The notes below the pieces were generated by a model. The model saw only the letters and a program-made list of their open reading frames with translations. It was not told where the DNA came from and searched no databases. A stretch of 64,000 bases of DNA from Impatiens glandulifera (Eukaryota > Streptophyta > Magnoliopsida > Ericales > Balsaminaceae). The stretch spans positions 8,295,505-8,359,504 of the forward strand of contig NC_061862.1 in assembly GCF_907164915.1 (NCBI RefSeq), read 5' to 3'. This document shows, piece after piece, positions 59,050 through 64,000 of the stretch (position 1 is its first letter; the number at the start of each line of letters is the position of its first letter). The translations under genes and the position numbers were made by a program.

Positions 59050-59732
59050 AATTATAGGTTGAGTTGTACTGCCTCTCAATTACCTATATTTGTACATGTG
59101 ATGCATTAGTGGGAACTATGAATAAATTAACTATGAATAAATTGTCATTGATAAATTGATTCAATTTTTAATGGAATTGAATGAGATGTATATACATGTT
59201 AGAAAAAAATTTTGAAATTGGATTTTTGTTGTTTGATGTATATTTGTAAATGTGATGCATCAAAGAGAACTTTGGATATATTGATTCAATTTCTGATGAG
59301 ATTGAATGAGATGTATATACATGTTAGGATATAAATTTTGAAATTGGATCCATTGCCAGATATATATTTGTAATGTGACGCATCAAAGAGAACTTTGGAT
59401 AAATTGTCAACTGATAAATTGATTCAATTTCTGATGAGATTGAATATACATGTTAGGAGACAAAGTCTGAAATTGGATTTGTTGCCAAATTTATATTTGT
59501 AAATGTTATGCATCAAAGGGAACTTTGGATAAATTCTCCACTGATAAATTGATTCAATTTCTGATGGCGAGACAAATTCTGAAATTAAATCTGTGTTGCC
59601 TGATGTATATTTGTACATGTGACGCATCAAAGAGAACTTTGGATAAATTGATCCAATTTATGATGGAATTGAATGAGATGTATATTTGATTTGTTGCCAG
59701 ATGTATATTTTTAATGTGACGCATCAAAAAGA
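59050..59732 (+). repeat. Degenerate tandem repeat, about 100-155 bp period
   Basis: GATGCAT/GACGCATCA recurs at about 59100, 59254, 59374, 59507, 59621 and 59719 with ATAAATTGATTCAATTT and GAGATGTATATAC between. About five copies of uneven length run directly into unit U6, replacing its promoter. Confidence 0.7.
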
Positions 59733-59753
59733 TCTCTTCACATACGATAGAAG

Positions 59754-60564
59754 CATAGTTGTCAATAGCGTATAGCGTTAAATAGCGCCAAAGCTGCTAA
59801 TGGCTATAGCGTAAAGCGAATAGCGTAGCGAGGACTATTTGAAAATAAAGCGTAAAAAACATGTAAATATCAAAAATAAAAAATATCACAAAAATAAAAG
59901 TTCAAAACATAAAACCATCAATTCTTAAACTAGAAAAAGTTCAAAACATAATCTAAAATTCATTGCCATCATTTTTTTCATGAAGATCGAGATCATCTTC
60001 TTCATTTGAAATTGCATAATGCTTGGCATCATTCTCTTTTTCACTTTTTTTTTTATCAAAATCAAATTCATCTAAAATATCAAATGTGTTAAATGTTCCT
60101 ATTGGTCTTTTCCCCCTTAACTTAGATGTGATTGCCTTTGAGCTTCTTAAATGTGTAGATGAAGAGAAAATAAGAGAATGAAGGATAAGAAAAGGTTAAA
60201 GAAAAGAAGAGAATGAGGGATAAGAAAAGGCTAGAGAATAAATATAGAAAGAAGATTAGAGGAAAGAAGAGAAAATAATTAGAAAAGACTAGAGATGAAA
60301 AAATAATAAGAGAATAAAAGAATAGTGCAAAGAAGAGGAAGAGTAAATTTTTTTTTGAAATCTAAAAATTATGGGGAGATGAAAAGTCATAATTAATATT
60401 AATTTTGTAAAAGCTACAAGGGGCAAATAGCTTTTGGCGCTATAGGAGCTATAGCTATAAAAGCGGGGCTATTTAAAAGTGCGTAGCCTATAACCCCTTA
60501 TAGCTACAAGTAGGCTCTACGCTATTCTCTATAGCTAGCGCTACGGGTGCTATTGACAACTATG
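59754..60564. mobile_element. hAT-derived element, 811 bp, with transposase tail
   Basis: Perfect 16-bp TIR CATAGTTGTCAATAGC and 8-bp duplication GATAGAAG (59746-59753, 60565-60572). Subterminal TAGCG/CGCTA words repeat many times. It lies in the leader of unit U6, between telo-box-less sequence and the C/D RNA. Confidence 0.85.
59954..60150 (-). pseudogene. C-terminal tail of a hAT transposase
   Basis: The minus strand is open for about 65 codons with KAITSKLRGKRPIGTF and an acidic end (SNEEDDLDLHEKNDG), stopping at 59954-59956. It lies inside the hAT-derived element, and the upstream catalytic part is absent. I infer that it is the tail of the parent transposase; the assignment rests on position more than on a diagnostic motif. 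Confidence 0.4.
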
Positions 60565-60640
60565 GATAGAAGAATTTTGTTTTTTGTTACTTCATTTTCA
60601 TTTAGATTCGTTTCTTCTGCATTTTACAAGTTTTTCAAGT

Positions 60641-60719
60641 AGACTATGATGACTAAAGTTATACCATCAAACTATGAAGACTATTTTTTTATTAATTCAT
60701 AACTAATATCTCTGAGCCT
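60641..60719 (+). pseudogene. C/D-box RNA with internal deletion (unit U6)
   Basis: C box ATGATGA (60646-60652) and D box CTGA (60712-60715) remain, but the central stretch with the C' region is replaced by a short T run. The 5' terminal stem is changed (AGACT for AGGCT). Confidence 0.5.
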
Positions 60720-60794
60720 TTCAATTTTGAAACATCTCTTATTTTGGTTTTCTTAATCTCTTAATTTTCGTTTGACGTCTTCTTATAATTGTAA

Positions 60795-60950
60795 GGCAAC
60801 AAATTAAAGTCTCTGAAACACTAATCTTCGTAGTGTTTACAGTGCTGTACGTTCTCGATATTGATCTAAGAACTGAGATTCTGGCTTTCGGCGTTCTACC
60901 TTGACTACCTTGATTACCTTGACGCCAATGCATTCAGAAGTTCTTATATT
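60795..60950 (+). ncRNA. H/ACA-like RNA A (unit U6)
   Basis: The basal stem of hairpin 1 is broken (GGCAAC against GTTCTC). Hairpin 2 keeps AGAACT/AGTTCT and GGCGT/ACGCC, and its loop has grown by about 19 bases through small duplications of CTACCTTGA. Probably a decaying copy. Confidence 0.45.
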
Positions 60951-61028
60951 GAATTTTGTTTTGATAAGTTTATTATATTGTAGTAATCCACGATTGATTG
61001 ATCCGATCCGGTTCATGTAATCTTGAAA

Positions 61029-61176
61029 GGCAATGTAATTAGAGTCACTGATGCATCTTTCTCGATAGTGTAATCAGTGCTATATGTTGCCGACATTGAT
61101 TTAGGAATCAAGATTCTGGCTTTAGGCGTTTTTTTTCTCTAGCGCCATTATATTCAGATTTCTGATGTTCCTATAT
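61029..61176 (+). ncRNA. H/ACA-like RNA B (unit U6)
   Basis: GGCAA/TTGCC, CACTGAT/ATCAGTG and AGGAA/TTCCT are all kept. The conserved pocket reads TTCTGGCTTTAGGC with one change. Tail CTATAT. Confidence 0.5.
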
Positions 61177-62167
61177 GATTTTGGTGTTCCTTCATGATAT
61201 TGCTAGATTTTACAGTTTTCCATTGTATTTGCTGTTGTGCATTCTATCTTGATCATTAATAATCGAATTGATGATGCATCATCAGTTAGAATAATTCCTA
61301 TCAAGAGTTATATATGAATTCAATGTTTAGTCTAATATGTCTTTCAAATGGCTACTCGATAGTGTCTATAATTGTGTGATTATTGTTTATATTCAGATTT
61401 CTGTTGTGAGCATTGAATTGATGAATACTTTATCTGTTTGTCCAGTTTGATTAAATATAATCAAACACTATCTATGAATGACACTCTGAATTAGTCATTT
61501 TGGTTAATACTGTTCTAACTCCATTTACCTTTGGAACAAATGTATTTTAGTTCACATTTGCATTTTCAAAATGGGGTTTCAACAACTCTCACCAGTTATA
61601 TTATTTCTTTGATGAAGTGTCTTGTATAATTTATTTTCTATAACAAATTGAGGTGTAATGATTTCACTTTTGCTGGTTGGTGTTATATTTACCATACACG
61701 ATGATGTGCTCTTTATTTAATACTCCATTGCTCATTTCTGTCTAACTTTTAGGAATTTCTATGGAACATTATTAAGATAGACTTGTAATATATACCTTAT
61801 GGTAAACTAAGTATGTATGTGTTTATTTTCTACAGGTTTTATTGTCAGTTTAATGTTGTTAGTAATGTATAAATAATTTGTTTAGAATTAGTTTTCGATT
61901 ATTCTTTTTTGTAACTAATTTATTTCGTAAGTGTATATAATCCCTTCATAACGTAAGTTAATTTTTATATCATTCTTATTCTAGTAGAAAAAGGAGATAT
62001 AACTTTAGAAAATTAGTGATGTACGATCGAAATTTAATGATGAATTTCTACTTCTTCACAATTCCGATCATCTTGGTACAATTCTAGGTTGATTTAGTTA
62101 GCAAAAGAAAATTTCCTCATTTGGAGTCATTGTTGAAGATCTTGTCAAGCCAGAGAGGAAGGAATTG
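61177..62167 (+). other. Tail of unit U6 and unassigned flank
   Basis: 61177-61770 repeats the tail of U5. 61770-62167 has no gene. The last bases TTGTG (62168-62172) are the target duplication of the next element. Confidence 0.5.
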
Positions 62168-62377
62168 TTGTGTGTAGAATTATCCTGAAGAAAAATAATT
62201 CCAAGAATGGAATGTTGAGAAAGTCAGTCAATTAATTAGACTAATTGATTTGTAAATCTCCGTGTCTCGACAGATTTATTTTTTCTCCTTTTTTGGCAAA
62301 CGTCGTCTTCATTTCTCGACAGATTTCTTTCAACATTTTATCTGTCAAAAATTATCATTCTTCACTTCAAGAGCTGA

Positions 62378-62457
62378 GCCAAGAGTCAAGAGCCAAGTGC
62401 CAAGAGCCAAGAGCCAAGAGCCAAGAGCCAAGAGCCAAGAGCCAAGAGCCAAGAGTC
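62378..62457 (+). repeat. 7-bp tandem repeat, first copy
   Basis: About 11 units of GAGCCAA with two variants (GTC, GTG). The open frames rich in EPRAKSQ are produced by the repeat and are not genes. Confidence 0.85.
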
Positions 62458-63287
62458 ACTCCTCTAACTAAGTGAATCATGATTTTTAAATCAGTCAAAT
62501 GGAAAGAATGTCATCAACAATTCATCGACAACACCCTCTTCAATCTCCGCCAAGACTCTATTACACTACTCTACGTTACATCCCGCAATCAGGTGGCTGA
62601 CATACACACCAAGCCGACTCGAGAAAGTTTGTGGCAAGTTGGGTAGTCTCAACATCTACTACCCAACTTGAGGGGGAGTGTAGAATTATCCTGAAGAAAA
62701 ATAATTCCAAGAATGGAATGTTGAGAAAGTCAGTCAATTAATTAGACTAATTGATTTTTGTAAATCAATCAATTAGACTAATTGATTTTTGTAAATCAAT
62801 CAATTAGACTAATTGATTTGCTAATTAGCCGTTGATTATCAATTACATGATTTTACTATTTAATTATTTCATTTTCTACAAATGTAAATTTACTATTTAA
62901 GCACTAGACGTCTTATGTAAGAAGCATAACAAGAAAAACACAAAGCAATAAAATATTCTCTCTTTTCTTCATTTTTCTACATGGTATCAGAGCGGGTTTT
63001 TTAATCTTGAAGAAACCGACTCACAATTTTCCGCTGCCTCCTCCAATGGTGGAAATAGCCATTGGAGGAGAACTCAAATGATTCTATAATCTCATATTTC
63101 TCTAAAATTATTATCACAAATCTCAGTGCATTTTTTCCATAGTTCAGTCGAATCTGTATCGAGCATCGTCTCCGTGTCTCGACAGATTTATTTTTTCTCC
63201 TTTTTTGGCAAACGTCGTCTTCATTTCTCGACAGATTTCTTTCAACATTTTATCTGTCAAAAATTATCATTCTTCACTTTAAGAGCT

Positions 63288-63417
63288 GAGCCAAGAGTCA
63301 AGAGCCAAGTGCCAAGAGCCAAAAGCCAAGAGCCAAGAGCCAAGAGCCAAGAGCCAAGAGCCAAGAGCCAAAGCCAAGAGCCAAGAGCCAAGAGCCAAGA
63401 GCCAAGAGCCAAGAGTC
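63288..63417 (+). repeat. 7-bp tandem repeat, second copy
   Basis: Same repeat, about 50 bp longer than the first copy, with one 6-bp unit. The flanking sequence is almost identical, so the length changed after the duplication. Confidence 0.85.
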
Positions 63418-64000
63418 ACTCCTCTAACTAAGTGAATCATGATTTTTAAATCAGTCAAATGGAAAGAATGTCATCAACAATTCATCGACAACACCCTCTT
63501 CAATCTCTGCCAAGACTCTATTACACTACTCTACGTTACATCCCGCAATCAGGTGGCTGACATACACACCAAGCCGACTCGAGAAAGTTTGTGGCAAGTT
63601 GGGTAGTCTCAACATCTACTACCCAACTTGAGGGGGAGTGTAGAATTATCCTGAAGAAAAATAATTCCAAGAATGGAATGTTGAGAAAGTCAGTCAATTA
63701 ATTAGACTAATTGATTTGTAAATCAATCAATTAGACTAATTGATTTGCTAATTAGCCGTTGATTATCAATTACATGATTTTACTATTTAATTATTTCATT
63801 TTCTACAAATGTAAATTTACTATTTAAGCACTAGACGTCTTATGTAAGAAGCATAACAAGAAAAACACAAAGCAATAAAATATTCTCTCTTTTCTTCATT
63901 TTTCTACATTGTGGAATCATGTCAATTGTATGGTTAGATGTTGGATTTTAAACTTAATTTTGAAATAAATTTGAGTCATTCATCTACACCACATTGGTTA

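Larger units (their letters stand above)
62173..63908 (+). mobile_element. copia array LTR-internal-LTR-internal-LTR
   Basis: LTR copies at 62173-62258 (first part only), 62679-62981 and 63639-63908, all starting TGTAGAATTATCC; the last two end TTTCTACA. TGGTATCAGAGC (62982-62993) follows the middle LTR. Both internal pieces (62259-62678, 63172-63638) carry a GAGCCAA 7-bp repeat, then an RNase H tail with NQVADIHTKPTRESLW and the polypurine tract TTGAGGGGGAG. One duplication TTGTG flanks the whole (62168-62172, 63909-63913). Confidence 0.85.

Noticed and set aside
62245..63431. Open frames with EPRAKSQ repeats
   Set aside because: They arise from the GAGCCAA 7-bp repeat inside a deleted copia element. 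A 7-bp unit cycles through all frames, so openness has no meaning.

Overview
This is a gene-poor, AT-rich piece of a dicot-like plant nuclear genome. The evidence is a plant Mn-type metal tolerance protein gene with GT-AG introns, many Ty1/copia remnants (several with the initiator-Met tRNA primer site TGGTATCAGAGC), a Helitron, hAT/PIF-type MITEs, and plant-style promoters that combine Site II (TGGGCY) with a telo box (AAACCCTA). The species cannot be told from the sequence.

Two host protein genes are visible. An ankyrin-repeat gene (30677-32074, six exons, roughly one repeat per exon) carries a one-base frameshift in exon 3. A metal tolerance protein of the Mn-CDF group (33865-37575, six exons, 402 aa) looks fully intact. 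Its 2.2 kb first intron is filled with a degenerate GGTTACTTGGTTACAAAAG-type minisatellite.

The most interesting host signal is a repeated unit that I read as a polycistronic snoRNA gene. It has a Site II + telo-box promoter, a C/D-box RNA of about 94 nt, and two tandem double-hairpin, H/ACA-like RNAs (called A and B) that are paralogues and appear to covary in their stems. Copies lie on the minus strand at 1-1102, 5480-6250 and 6530-7640, and on the plus strand at 37800-38830, 55720-56760 and 59733-61770. The 37.8 kb copy is the best preserved and starts about 230 bp after the stop of the metal tolerance gene. The left copies and the 37.8 kb copy, each with the same decayed copia element downstream, form a large inverted duplication (about 1.1-7.6 kb against 37.8-42.6 kb) around a 30 kb centre.

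The centre holds a deep transposon nest: a minus-strand copia remnant X (gag at 12.7-14.6 kb, LTR at 28.29-28.48 kb) contains plus-strand copia Y (14625-28279), which contains copia Z (16514-26508, TSD CCTAC). The 5' LTR of Z is split exactly between A and T by a minus-strand Helitron-like insertion (16531-20206). That insertion carries eight 293-bp tandem monomers, each with a tRNA-like A-box/B-box module and a copy of the Helitron 5' end. An internal Helitron 3' terminus at 17706 was apparently read through, so that a TTF/hAT transposase fragment is included.

To the right (43-53 kb) is a TAT/Ogre-like LTR region. It is interrupted by a PIF-type TIR element filled with inverted ACGTTTT arrays and a solo LTR (46049-49738), and by hAT-like and ATACCG-rich MITEs. 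From 55 kb onward the snoRNA-type units return, with a copia fragment, a minisatellite, an 811-bp hAT derivative, and an LTR-internal-LTR-internal-LTR copia array (62173-63908) flanked by one TSD.

All coordinates were read by eye. Family names rest on motifs, and no database or folding program was run.
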